Of a stretch of 64,000 bases of DNA, positions 8,841 to 17,343 are shown one piece after another (the first letter of the stretch is position 1; each line of letters starts with the position of its first letter). Source of the stretch: CAYGLF01 sp964350945 (GTDB lineage: Bacteria > Chlamydiota > Chlamydiia > Chlamydiales > JAAZZY01); the NCBI GenBank assembly GCA_964350945.1, contig CAYGLF010000001.1:248001-312000 (forward strand), read 5' to 3'. The translations under genes and the position numbers were made by a program. The notes under the pieces were generated by a model. The model was not told the DNA's origin. It made no database searches and was given only the letters and a program-made list of their open reading frames with translations.

Positions 8841-10394
8841 ATGTTTAAAAATTTCCTAAGACTCCCTCTTTGTCTATTGCTGATTGCGGGCCTAACAAAC
8901 AGCTGCTCTACTCCCAAGAAGGAAAAACACACCCCTTCTTCTACAGAAACGCAAAAAACAGAGAGCCAAGCTGCCTGCTCAGCTGACCTAGAGCTTGCTG
9001 AGCTATGCCCAGAAGATATGCACCTAATGCCAACCGATGAGGTTATTGGGCAGTTAGCAAGAATTAATTGGAAAAACTTCAACTCTTCAAAAGATAAGTT
9101 CCTTCTATTCCTACTTCCTGATCTGATTGATTTTTTAAGATATATTAAAAGTACTACTGATGAAAATACCCATATTTGCTTTTTGTCTAGAGATTGCTAC
9201 TTTTTAGATCAACTCTATGGAAAAATGTATCCTAAAGATAACAACCATGAATACGTATATGCATCTAGAAAAATATGCTACTCAGGATCAAATCACTACA
9301 AAAAATATATTCGAAATATCCTCGATAAAAGAGATAAGACCCTGTGGGTTGATATTCAAGGGAGTGGAGACTCCCATGTCTACTTTTTTAAAGAAAATTT
9401 TGATACAGTCCCCCCAAAACTGTTTTTCAAACTCAATGACTTACAGGGTCAATACACTCAATTATCTCACAGTAAAAGGTCCCGTGCACCTAAAATGGAC
9501 CGCTCGGTATATAAACAAACGATCACATCTTTCAAAACAAAGGGATGGGGCGTTAACATTGGTGGACGAGATGCCACACAAGGAGCTTTTTATCTAGAAT
9601 CTCTTAATAGGGCCCCCCACCCTAGCGTTATAAATATGGATGCAAACTACAACCCAATTTATGATAAAAATTATGAGTATATGGACAGCAACCTAGAACT
9701 CCTTTTAACAACATACCAACATATCTTAGATAACTTTTGGGCAAGTAACAACATTAACTTGAGAACAGATAGCAGTAAGTTTAACTTAAGCCAAAATCAA
9801 TCCTGTCAAAAGTGGAATGGAATCTTGGCTTTAGATGTTGACGAAACCGTGACCCATGATGATTATGGCTTATTGAACGAGCTTGTCCAGTATGGGCTCG
9901 ACAACAAGATCAAGATTATTTTTATTACTGCCAGACACAACCCTTTTAAAGGAAATTACAATGGCCACCTAAAAGATATTATAGCACCCTTTGATAGACA
10001 AATGGGATACCCTGTTGATATTTGGTACAATCCTTTTGCAAAAAACCAACCCATGTCATTTGTATCTGGCATTAAAATCCAGCAACTAGAAATTGCACGC
10101 CAAGAGTTGGGTCTTCCTAAAGACAAGTGTATGCTGGTAGATAATATCTTTATGACCATAGATCTAGCAAAAAAGTCTGGTTTTACCTACTCGACACAAG
10201 TCTCTACAAGCCGTAAGATGGGCGTCAACCCAAAGACTCTCAAAAACATTAAAAAGATGGTTTCTCGCAAAGCTTCCCTTGCCAAAAACTCTGATCGGCA
10301 ACAAACAACACCAACTTTCTTTTATTTTGACGAGCTGCCCAACGTAGAGCAAATTGAAGAGCAAATTGAGCCAGCTAAGACACTAGCTCGTTAG
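8841..10394 (+). CDS. Putative lipoprotein with a C-terminal HAD-like phosphatase domain
   Basis: 517 aa. The N-terminus is a signal peptide (MFKNFLRLPLCLLLIAGL) followed by NSC at a relaxed lipobox, then a Ser/Thr/Lys linker. The middle domain (about 75-250) has CFLSRDCYFLDQLYGKMYP and YVYASRKICY, resembling the 'FLARDGYLL...Y.YVSRR' domain often found in surface-polysaccharide loci. The C-terminal HAD domain carries motif I DVDETVT (nucleophile Asp332, acid/base Asp334), motif II FITAR and motif IV MLVDNIFMTIDLAKKSGF. It is probably a periplasmic or surface-linked phosphohydrolase. The substrate is unknown. alr follows after 85 bases. Confidence 0.65.
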   Translation: MFKNFLRLPLCLLLIAGLTNSCSTPKKEKHTPSSTETQKTESQAACSADLELAELCPEDMHLMPTDEVIGQLARINWKNFNSSKDKFLLFLLPDLIDFLRYIKSTTDENTHICFLSRDCYFLDQLYGKMYPKDNNHEYVYASRKICYSGSNHYKKYIRNILDKRDKTLWVDIQGSGDSHVYFFKENFDTVPPKLFFKLNDLQGQYTQLSHSKRSRAPKMDRSVYKQTITSFKTKGWGVNIGGRDATQGAFYLESLNRAPHPSVINMDANYNPIYDKNYEYMDSNLELLLTTYQHILDNFWASNNINLRTDSSKFNLSQNQSCQKWNGILALDVDETVTHDDYGLLNELVQYGLDNKIKIIFITARHNPFKGNYNGHLKDIIAPFDRQMGYPVDIWYNPFAKNQPMSFVSGIKIQQLEIARQELGLPKDKCMLVDNIFMTIDLAKKSGFTYSTQVSTSRKMGVNPKTLKNIKKMVSRKASLAKNSDRQQTTPTFFYFDELPNVEQIEEQIEPAKTLAR

Positions 10395-10420
10395 TAAAAG
10401 CTTTTTTGCTTGATAAAACT

Positions 10421-10472
10421 TCTTACTAGAGGCTTTTGGTTAGCTTGTGTACACTGTAAGCAACTAGTAAGA
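10421..10472. repeat. Nested inverted repeats in the alr leader
   Basis: Outer arms TCTTACTAG (10421-10429) and CTAGTAAGA (10464-10472) are exact complements. Inside lie GTTAGCTT and AAGCAAC (one bulge) around the palindrome GTGTACAC. The right outer arm runs into the purine-rich ribosome site of alr, so the structure could mask it, or the DNA dyads could be operator sites. No T-run, so not a terminator. Confidence 0.5.
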
Positions 10473-10479
10473 GAGTACT

Positions 10480-11625
10480 ATGCACCCACATCCTAATTGG
10501 ATAGAGATTGATCTAGAAAAACTACGCTTAAATATCCGTACAATTAAATCGGCCCTCTCACCCTCTCCATACTGTTTACCCATTAAAGCTAACGCCTATG
10601 GCCACGGCCTCATTGAAGTTGCCCAAATTGCGCAACAAGAAGGTGTTGATTACTTGGCTGTTGCCCATACCTTTGAAGGTAAAAAATTGCGACAAGCAGG
10701 CATCAAAATGCCTATTTTAGTTTTAGGCCCCTTTTTAGAAGATCAAGTGCAGGAGGCTGTTGAATATAATTTACAGTTGAGCGTTAGTTCGCTGCATAAA
10801 GCCAAACTTTTGGAATTAAAGCTTAGCTCATGTCAAAAACAAGCTTACGTTCATATAAAAGTAGAAACGGGAATGCAGCGCATTGGAGCGCGTCCTCAAA
10901 GTGCCTTACAAATCTACCATTTTTTGAAAAGCTCTCAATGGATCTCTCTAAAAGGGATCTATTCCCACTTGGCCTTTGCTGAAAATGATGATGTGACTGA
11001 TCAACAAATTGAAATCTTCAATTCATTTCTAAAACAAATTGATACCTCTAATCTCATCTGCCATCTCTTTAATTCGACAGCTGTTTTAAAAAGGCCCTTA
11101 GAACCTCACCATATGGCCCGCTGTGGACTTCTTACCTTTGGCATCTCTTCAATCCCTAAGACAACAGCCTTTGAAAGCCTTGAGGGAATCTTCTCTTTAA
11201 AAAGCCGCGTAGGCTACTTTAAGACCGTTGAAAAGGGCTCTGGAGTCGGTTATGGACATACGTTTCGCACAACCTCGAGAATACGCTTAGCGACCATCCC
11301 TATTGGCTATGGAGATGGTTTAAGACGCGACCTTTCGAACCAAGGCCATGTTTTAATCCGCGGTAAAAAGTGTCCTATTCGTGGAGCTATTTGTATGGAC
11401 CAACTGATGGTAGAAGTTAAGGAAGCCTATGTTGGAGATGAAGTTGTTTTAATCGGCAAACAGCAAGATCAACAAATTACTCTTCAAGAGGTAGCCACCC
11501 AGTGTCAGACAATCCCCTACGAAATTCTTTGTGGCTTTAACGAACGGGTCCAAAGAGTTTATACAGCACAAACTCCTACGACTGAATCATTCCATTCCAA
11601 CAAAACTCTTCATCCCCCTCTTTGA
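10480..11625 (+). CDS. alr: Alanine racemase
   Basis: PLP enzyme that makes D-alanine for peptidoglycan stem peptides. 381 aa. The PLP-lysine motif is LPIKANAYGHG with Lys36. Other family blocks are VKVETGMQRIGARP-like text (about residues 127-141), HLFNSTAVL, GVGYGHTFRT with the catalytic Tyr, IPIGYGDGLRRDLSN and GAICMDQLMVEV. Chlamydiaceae lack alr and are thought to use GlyA for this racemisation, so this gene suggests an environmental chlamydia. AAGAGAG precedes the ATG by 4-5 bases. A nested inverted repeat lies immediately upstream. Confidence 0.93.
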   Translation: MHPHPNWIEIDLEKLRLNIRTIKSALSPSPYCLPIKANAYGHGLIEVAQIAQQEGVDYLAVAHTFEGKKLRQAGIKMPILVLGPFLEDQVQEAVEYNLQLSVSSLHKAKLLELKLSSCQKQAYVHIKVETGMQRIGARPQSALQIYHFLKSSQWISLKGIYSHLAFAENDDVTDQQIEIFNSFLKQIDTSNLICHLFNSTAVLKRPLEPHHMARCGLLTFGISSIPKTTAFESLEGIFSLKSRVGYFKTVEKGSGVGYGHTFRTTSRIRLATIPIGYGDGLRRDLSNQGHVLIRGKKCPIRGAICMDQLMVEVKEAYVGDEVVLIGKQQDQQITLQEVATQCQTIPYEILCGFNERVQRVYTAQTPTTESFHSNKTLHPPL

Positions 11626-11696
11626 TCACCATAAAGATTGATTTTTTCTTTTAAATCAGACAGCATATTTAGAAAAAAGCAATCAAGGAGTTCAAA

Positions 11697-12503
11697 ATGT
11701 CTGTACCTGCAACAAGAGATAGATCTCTATCTCCATCCCTCAAAGCTGGATCTTTAGACGGTTCTCTAAGAGAAAGATCTAACTCATTACCTTCTTCTCC
11801 AACCGGAACTTTAGAATTAAGTGATAAAAACAAACCTAAAGCCTACCGCTCTGTTGAGGACCTTACAGTGGGATTAGTAGACCCCTCAAAAGCAACCACC
11901 CTCTCTAAGGATGAAGATTTAGGGTCTTCTTTCAAAGTACGCGCCGACACCCCTTTTAGAAAACACACAAGAGATGTTTCTGCACTTATGGGCAGAAATC
12001 GCTTAGTTGCCACTGAACAGAAGCCTGATGATATACCGGCTGATTCAAGCCATGAAGAAGCTAAGCAAGCAGATTCTGATGCTGCGACAACAGCGACTAG
12101 TGTTAGTCGCCAAAACCACCCTGCCCAATCAGAAAAAGAATCCACTGAAAGAGTTAAAACCACACAACACGATGAGCTAGCAGAACTTGAAATAGACCAG
12201 GTAGTTTCCCAGGCCGCTCTTAAAGCTGCTGCTGGCGATGGCGACAATCTTGTAAAGCAGACCTCTGGAGAGGTTAGCATAGATGCTCTACCAACACGCT
12301 GCAACCCATTTGACCCAGATACAAAATATAATGAATTAGCAAGCTATGAGAACACTGCTCATGTAAGAGAGGATTCACTATTTAGCAGAGTCCAAACCTG
12401 GGTCGTTGGCAATCCACATATTACAGTCCCTGCAGCAACAGTTGTAACAGCAGTTTTATTCAGCTATTACTGGGGAGAAGCAGATCCTGCAACAGAGAAC
12501 TAG
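11697..12503 (+). CDS. Lineage-specific protein, disordered with a C-terminal hydrophobic tail
   Basis: 268 aa with no recognised family. The first 220 residues are rich in Ser, Thr, Asp, Glu and Ala and look disordered (RDRSLSPSLKAGSLDGSLRE at the start). A hydrophobic helix near 240-260 (TVPAATVVTAVLFSYYWG) is preceded by RVQTWVVGNP and followed by a short acidic tail. An AAGGAG ribosome site lies 7 bases before the ATG. The tail resembles that of the 235-aa protein at 15111 (see findings). Both flank the autotransporter gene. It could be a tail-anchored or type III-secreted inclusion protein, but no secretion signal can be proven by eye. Confidence 0.65.
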   Translation: MSVPATRDRSLSPSLKAGSLDGSLRERSNSLPSSPTGTLELSDKNKPKAYRSVEDLTVGLVDPSKATTLSKDEDLGSSFKVRADTPFRKHTRDVSALMGRNRLVATEQKPDDIPADSSHEEAKQADSDAATTATSVSRQNHPAQSEKESTERVKTTQHDELAELEIDQVVSQAALKAAAGDGDNLVKQTSGEVSIDALPTRCNPFDPDTKYNELASYENTAHVREDSLFSRVQTWVVGNPHITVPAATVVTAVLFSYYWGEADPATEN

Positions 12504-12536
12504 ACTATACTCAAAAGCCTAGACGAGGGGTGTCTT

Positions 12537-14915
12537 TTAAAACATCCACTCAAACTTGGCTTTTATGGTATAGACTTCAAAGTAGCTAAACAAATCAGCC
12601 TCAAAGTTCGCGGTGATCTCAAACTGATCAAATCTACGTGCAAAAAATTCAGCACCTAGAATCAACTGATTCGTAGTTTGACTTCCCCCCTGTATATTGA
12701 AGAAAAGGTTAGCTGGGGCATCTGTAAAACGAGCACTGGTCAAACCGTTATCCAAAGGAATATTGGCAAGCCACCCGGCGTAGATATTAGGTGCATAACA
12801 AAATTTAGCAGTTTCTATTTCTTTAACAAAGCGCGCCCGAACACTTGGCTGCAAAATATTAGTAACTTTACGCTTCACTTGCAGGCTAATCCCTCCAGCT
12901 CCTGTCTCTGTATAATCTTCACGCACATCAGCAAGATAATTGAGAGTCAACTCGGGTCTTAACCAAAAATCTTTACGAACATATACTTGAAAACCACCAT
13001 TAGCTCGGATAAAAAAATCGTAGCTGTTGTAATTACTAGTTGCTGTACGGTCGATTCCAGGGAACTGCACTCTTCGATTCGTATCGTAGAAATTAGCAGC
13101 CCACATAAACATTAGGTTTGCAAATCCCTGATCATTGAACCACCCTAAAAAAGGAGCTAGATAAAAAGAATTCCATTCAGAAGATCCAAAGTTATCTTTC
13201 CAGTTAAGGTTTGTGTGAGTGTAACCTAACCCCCCCTCAAAAACAAACTGTCGATCCAACACATAGCTATAGCCTGCTCCGGCTCCATAAGTCGATGCTT
13301 TGAAAGGAACTTGCTGGGTCGTCGCTAAAGACTCCGTCGTCTTTTGCTGGTTATAAAACAATGCGATAGGCTGCACAAATCCCCCCGGCTTAACTTGTGC
13401 ATACTCTAGGTAGTTACAGGGATTACTACTTGCCTCTTGAGCTTCACTTTGAAACTGGCGGTCTAAAACAATGGCCATCTGCACATTATTTTGAAAAGTC
13501 GAAAAAGTACTGCCTGCTTGCGTTAACGGCGACAGGCGCACTAAGGAGTCTTCAAAAGGTCCCCCTGACGACAAAACAAGCGACTGATTCGCCACATATT
13601 GGAGGTCTTGAGTTCCAAAAGCAACTTCTTCCTGATCAAAAAAATACTGACCCACTTTTCGGGGGTTAGTTGCTAGATTACTAAGTGCTAAAGGAGTGAT
13701 CACCTGGTTAGTCGTAGGGGTGACAATCACACTGCCAGCCTGTTCAGTTTTTGTCCAATTAGGTGGAGCTGTAAAGGTATCAAAATTACCAGAAACACTA
13801 TTAGCAGTCAGTACTGTAAATGGCACATCTTTTTGGTAGACGCCACTACTGACATCAATTTCTAGATCACCCCCTATGTAGGCGGTTTGGGTTACTAAAA
13901 GTCGACTAGCCCCATTACCATTAATTAAAAACCTCATTCCATTAGAACCGCTGCCGAAAGTATAATCACTTAAACATCCGAAGATCTCTCCAGGATTGAG
14001 TCCTGCTTGCACCGTTCCATTAGTAGAAGCAATCCCTGATACACTTCCATTTCCACTCAAAGTGGTGTCGGCAGCTAAGCCAACATAACTTTTAATAGAT
14101 CCGGTTACTGACAATTCACCGGCATAAACGGTAAAAGGCACATCAACAGCGCTAACTCCTGAGTAAGTTAGGGTTTCAGATCCTACTTTGTATGCTGCCC
14201 CCGACCCAGAAATGTTACCGGCGTACTCGCCCGCTGTTGTTTGGTTAAATTGGATGGTAGAACCAGGAACGAGTGAAATGGCTCCTTCTCCTGAGATGAG
14301 AGCGCTTACAGTGTTTGCGCTAACTTCTAAAGTGCTTCCACTTTCTATCGTAATATTTTGGACAGTCGTACTTACTGAAGTTTGGAGTGCTGCATCCCCT
14401 GCTAGAGAAATTGTACTCGTTGATGGAATAGTTTGTGGCGTTTGCAGTTGAAGACGGCCCGGACCATTAATATTTATCTGGCTCGACGAGAATACGGATC
14501 CTGTAAGAATTAGATCCGCCCCAGCAGGTGTAATGTCGAAAGTGGTAGTATCTTGTGGAAAAACTGCTGGGGCTGCAGTGCTACTTATCTCAACATTTAT
14601 CGTATCAGCAGCTGTACAATCTATGTTGTCATGAATACTAAGAGAGGTTCCCGCACCCACAGTTAGAGTAAAATTTTGTGCTGAATTGATTTCCAGTGTC
14701 TTCAAGTCAATGAATCCATTTATGGTGATGTCTTCAACAGTAGATGGAATCGTTGCGGTGGCTGCGATGCTATTTGGGATACTACCCCCATCCCAGTTAG
14801 CCGTTGAATTCCAGGTCCCAGCAGTATCGGGACCTATCCAAAGGGTCGCCGACAGACTCGAGGTAAAAAATAAAAACGATAGGATGGAAAAAACTTTTAT
14901 TTTTTTTAAATTCAC
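12537..14915 (-). CDS. Autotransporter-type outer-membrane protein
   Basis: 792 aa. Signal peptide (MNLKKIKVFSILSFLFFTSSLSA), then a Gly/Ser/Thr/Asn-rich passenger of about 370 residues predicted to be beta-helical, including the 'GSVSGIASTNGTVQAGLNPG' type of segment seen in autotransporters. The C-terminal beta-barrel of roughly 290 residues starts near VGQYFFDQEEVAFG and ends in FEWMF, a terminal aromatic recognised by the BAM complex. It lacks the repeated FxxN/GGA[ILV] motifs of Chlamydia Pmps, so it is a classical type Va protein. The start is GTG at 14915 with AGGA 8 bases upstream. No ATG fits. Confidence 0.82.
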   Translation of the reverse strand: MNLKKIKVFSILSFLFFTSSLSATLWIGPDTAGTWNSTANWDGGSIPNSIAATATIPSTVEDITINGFIDLKTLEINSAQNFTLTVGAGTSLSIHDNIDCTAADTINVEISSTAAPAVFPQDTTTFDITPAGADLILTGSVFSSSQININGPGRLQLQTPQTIPSTSTISLAGDAALQTSVSTTVQNITIESGSTLEVSANTVSALISGEGAISLVPGSTIQFNQTTAGEYAGNISGSGAAYKVGSETLTYSGVSAVDVPFTVYAGELSVTGSIKSYVGLAADTTLSGNGSVSGIASTNGTVQAGLNPGEIFGCLSDYTFGSGSNGMRFLINGNGASRLLVTQTAYIGGDLEIDVSSGVYQKDVPFTVLTANSVSGNFDTFTAPPNWTKTEQAGSVIVTPTTNQVITPLALSNLATNPRKVGQYFFDQEEVAFGTQDLQYVANQSLVLSSGGPFEDSLVRLSPLTQAGSTFSTFQNNVQMAIVLDRQFQSEAQEASSNPCNYLEYAQVKPGGFVQPIALFYNQQKTTESLATTQQVPFKASTYGAGAGYSYVLDRQFVFEGGLGYTHTNLNWKDNFGSSEWNSFYLAPFLGWFNDQGFANLMFMWAANFYDTNRRVQFPGIDRTATSNYNSYDFFIRANGGFQVYVRKDFWLRPELTLNYLADVREDYTETGAGGISLQVKRKVTNILQPSVRARFVKEIETAKFCYAPNIYAGWLANIPLDNGLTSARFTDAPANLFFNIQGGSQTTNQLILGAEFFARRFDQFEITANFEADLFSYFEVYTIKAKFEWMF

Positions 14916-15110
14916 AGTAGGTTCCTAATTATTTTCAATTTTTTCATTGATACCAAAACTGGAAAATATTGCCTACAAAATTAACTCTCAGTTTACCCAA
15001 TACACCCCCTCAATAAAAAAAAATGATGCAAAATTTCCGTTTTTAGTTTGAATTTTTTCATTTGATCCATTAGTTTATTTTTCTAAAAAATATTTACCAA
15101 AGGAGAATAA

Positions 15111-15818
15111 ATGTCTTTTCCAAGACCCATTAGTGGACTAGTAACAGCAGCGTTACCATATTCCCCGACTGAAGCGGATGCTAGAATTTCACAAGATCCG
15201 ACATTTGAAGCCAATAAACCTCTCTTTACAAATGAGCAAAAAGCCAAAATAGATGCTGCCTTAGAGGGGGTCGACTTAGAGCCTGGATTTCCTCCTTTTG
15301 AAAATCTTTGTTTCCACGATCCTAATTTAGCTATTGAATTAATGGACAAAGAGCCTAGGATTTTAGAGCCTCGAGAAGAATCACAGTATCACCTTTTGGA
15401 AAATCTTTCTTTTGCGGCTAGCTGCGGAGCTTATCCAGATGCGTACAAAAATATTCGAACTGTCATGAGACATATATTACAAAAGCCTGAAGCTATTAGC
15501 ACAATTTACTCAAAAAATCGCACCGTCGATCAATTACTCACAGCGAACTATCAAGGAACTCATGAAAGCTTCCTCGAAGAAGAAGAAGAAGAAGAAGAGG
15601 GCATTAGAACTCCAAACGACCCTCAATTCTCCTCGGAAATGCCTGCAGAAGCTGAAAGAGAAGAGCTCCAAGCTATGGGTGGGGATGGGATGCTTCGAAG
15701 CCTTGGACGCTTTGTCGCTCGACACCCTGCGCTTACCTCCGCGGTGGTTGTTGCCACAAGCTTTGTCGCCAACTCTTTTTTAAGGAGCTCTGAACCACAA
15801 TCGGATCGCTTGAGTTGA
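15111..15818 (+). CDS. Lineage-specific protein with Glu run and C-terminal hydrophobic tail
   Basis: 235 aa, unknown family. Begins MSFPRPISGLVTAALPYSPT, continues with a mainly helical soluble part, then an eight-Glu run encoded by (GAA)7GAG near residues 156-163. It ends with RFVARHPALTSAVVVATSFV and a short polar tail, a single hydrophobic anchor. The AAGGAG ribosome site is 5 bases before the ATG. Divergent from the autotransporter gene across a 195-base AT-rich gap. The tail resembles that of the 11697-12503 product, so the two may be distant paralogues. Confidence 0.65.
   Translation: MSFPRPISGLVTAALPYSPTEADARISQDPTFEANKPLFTNEQKAKIDAALEGVDLEPGFPPFENLCFHDPNLAIELMDKEPRILEPREESQYHLLENLSFAASCGAYPDAYKNIRTVMRHILQKPEAISTIYSKNRTVDQLLTANYQGTHESFLEEEEEEEEGIRTPNDPQFSSEMPAEAEREELQAMGGDGMLRSLGRFVARHPALTSAVVVATSFVANSFLRSSEPQSDRLS
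15576..15599 (+). repeat. (GAA)7GAG simple repeat inside a coding region
   Basis: Seven GAA codons followed by GAG encode eight glutamates in the 235-aa tail-anchored protein. Slippage here would alter the Glu run without breaking the frame. Confidence 0.9.
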
Positions 15819-15877
15819 TAAAAATATGGATAATAGTTATTTTACTTATAGCTCTATAAATAGTTGCGTAGATTCCA

Positions 15878-15907
15878 TTGACTTTACACTTTTTAAAACG
15901 TTAAGAT
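15878..15907 (+). promoter_or_regulatory. Putative promoter of ridA
   Basis: TTGACT (15878-15883), an 18-base spacer and TAAGAT (15902-15907), about 32 bases before the ridA ATG. The same TAAGAT -10 hexamer occurs before secDF. Confidence 0.5.
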
Positions 15908-15938
15908 GCTTTTCTTTTCTAAATAACCAAGGCAGACG

Positions 15939-16322
15939 ATGACTCGACGCTCTATTCATACTTCTCTTGCTCCTGAAGCAATCGGTCCTTATTCACAGGC
16001 TATTGAAGCAAATAACCTCCTTTTTGTATCAGGGCAGATCCCAATAGATCCTAAGACTGGCAGAGTCTGTGAGGGGGGAGCTTGTGAGCAAGCAAAACTT
16101 GTCTTACAGCACATTGGGGCTATTTTAAAAGAAGCAGGCTATGGCGTAGAACAGGTTGTAAAAGTAGAAGTTTTTGTTGATAACATGGAAAATTTTGCAG
16201 CGATTAATCGGGTCTACTCCCAATTTTTCTGCCATGAGCCGAAGCCCGCTCGCCAGTTGATTGAAGCTGCCAAACTTCCCAGAGGAGTTATGGTTGAAAT
16301 CTCTTGTATTGCCGCCTCTTAA
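15939..16322 (+). CDS. ridA: RidA family enamine/imine deaminase (YjgF/UK114)
   Basis: 127 aa, the full family length. Hydrolyses reactive enamines such as 2-aminoacrylate made by PLP enzymes. The sequence shows PEAIGPYSQAIEANNLLFVSGQ, the signature near QTxxxL-type positions, and PKPARQLIEAAKLPRGVMVEI containing the conserved Arg and Glu. AAGG stands 10 bases before the ATG. Its 3' end overlaps the convergent lgt gene by 35 bases. A PLP-dependent alanine racemase is encoded about 5 kb upstream. Confidence 0.93.
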   Translation: MTRRSIHTSLAPEAIGPYSQAIEANNLLFVSGQIPIDPKTGRVCEGGACEQAKLVLQHIGAILKEAGYGVEQVVKVEVFVDNMENFAAINRVYSQFFCHEPKPARQLIEAAKLPRGVMVEISCIAAS

Positions 16323-17343
16323 GAAATAGCGGTCTTAGAAGAAGAGCAATCCCAATGGCAATAAAGGGAAGACTTAGTATTTGCCCCATCTGCAAAAAAC
16401 TTGTAGAGCTAACCACTATCCCTTGATGTTCTTTTAAAAACTCAATACCCAAACGAAATGTAAATAAGCAAGTTAGCAAGAGGCCTGTTAGCTGCCCCTG
16501 CCCTATTTCAAAGCGCTTTTTTTCCCAAAGACGCCATATGAGACACCCGATGAAAAGGTAAAAAAGCCCTTCATATAGCTGAACAGGATGCCTAGGAACA
16601 GTTTGCTCTTGGCTTAGGGGATTTTTAAAAATAATTGCCCACGGCATTTTTGATGGGATTCCCACAATCTCTTGATTGACAAAATTTCCCATGCGAATAA
16701 AAAAAGCCATAAATCCAGATAGGATTGCCATGATGTCTAAAAGCTGCAAATATGTAAATTGAAGCATTTTCTGAGAACGCCTATAGACCACTAACCCCAA
16801 TGCAATCAACAGCCCCATGCATGCTCCATGAGAGGCAAGCCCCCCTTCCCAGATTTTCCAGATATCCCCAGGGTGAGCTTTAAACTGTGGCCACCCATAA
16901 AAAAAGACGTATCCTAAACGAGCTCCTATAATGACCCCACCTACGACATAGGTGACAAAACGGTCATACGAGCGGATCAAAATATCTTGAAATTTTAAGC
17001 AACCATTTTGAAAAAACTTGAAAGGAAGTATTTTAGACTTAAGGTATTTCTCTAAAAGAGGTAAAATGTCTGAAATCTTATTACTTGGAAAGTATTGAGG
17101 ATATTGCTGACAGGTTTTGATCAGTTTTTTTTCATTTACAACGAAGCTTGGATCCCACTTAAGTTTACTGGCCCCTTCAATGAAAAAAAGACGCCTCCCC
17201 AAAACGTAGGTCACCAAAAAACCGATAGCAAATAAGACGCCGTACCAAACTACGGGATGATTAAAATACGGAATGGTGAAACAAACTCTATTGGGGTTCC
17301 AAACAATCCATCCTAAACTATAAATACTATTGACTATGTACAA
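16288..17343 (-). CDS. lgt: Prolipoprotein diacylglyceryl transferase Lgt
   Basis: Transfers diacylglycerol from phosphatidylglycerol to the lipobox Cys of prolipoproteins in the inner membrane. 351 aa with several membrane helices. Motifs: FNHPVVWYGVLFAIGFL, GARLGYVFFYG, GGLASHGACMGLLIALG (the GGxxSHG motif), RMGNFVNQEIVGIPS (core Lgt signature) and RHPVQLYEG. An extra loop of about 75 residues (about 60-130) is seen in chlamydial Lgt. No ATG suits the N-terminus: TTG at 17343 is taken here, although an ATT/GTT region slightly downstream is possible. The start overlaps the divergent rlmH start. Confidence 0.9.
   Translation of the reverse strand: MYIVNSIYSLGWIVWNPNRVCFTIPYFNHPVVWYGVLFAIGFLVTYVLGRRLFFIEGASKLKWDPSFVVNEKKLIKTCQQYPQYFPSNKISDILPLLEKYLKSKILPFKFFQNGCLKFQDILIRSYDRFVTYVVGGVIIGARLGYVFFYGWPQFKAHPGDIWKIWEGGLASHGACMGLLIALGLVVYRRSQKMLQFTYLQLLDIMAILSGFMAFFIRMGNFVNQEIVGIPSKMPWAIIFKNPLSQEQTVPRHPVQLYEGLFYLFIGCLIWRLWEKKRFEIGQGQLTGLLLTCLFTFRLGIEFLKEHQGIVVSSTSFLQMGQILSLPFIAIGIALLLRPLFLKRRQYKRFQP

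Noticed and set aside
15534..15783. Poly-Lys and poly-Phe frames opposite or beside the GAA repeat
   Set aside because: They are shadows of the (GAA)7 tract in other frames.
15826..15942. 38-codon frame from ATG 15826 ending in an ATGA overlap with ridA
   Set aside because: No ribosome site, and the best ridA promoter lies inside it. The overlap is probably chance.
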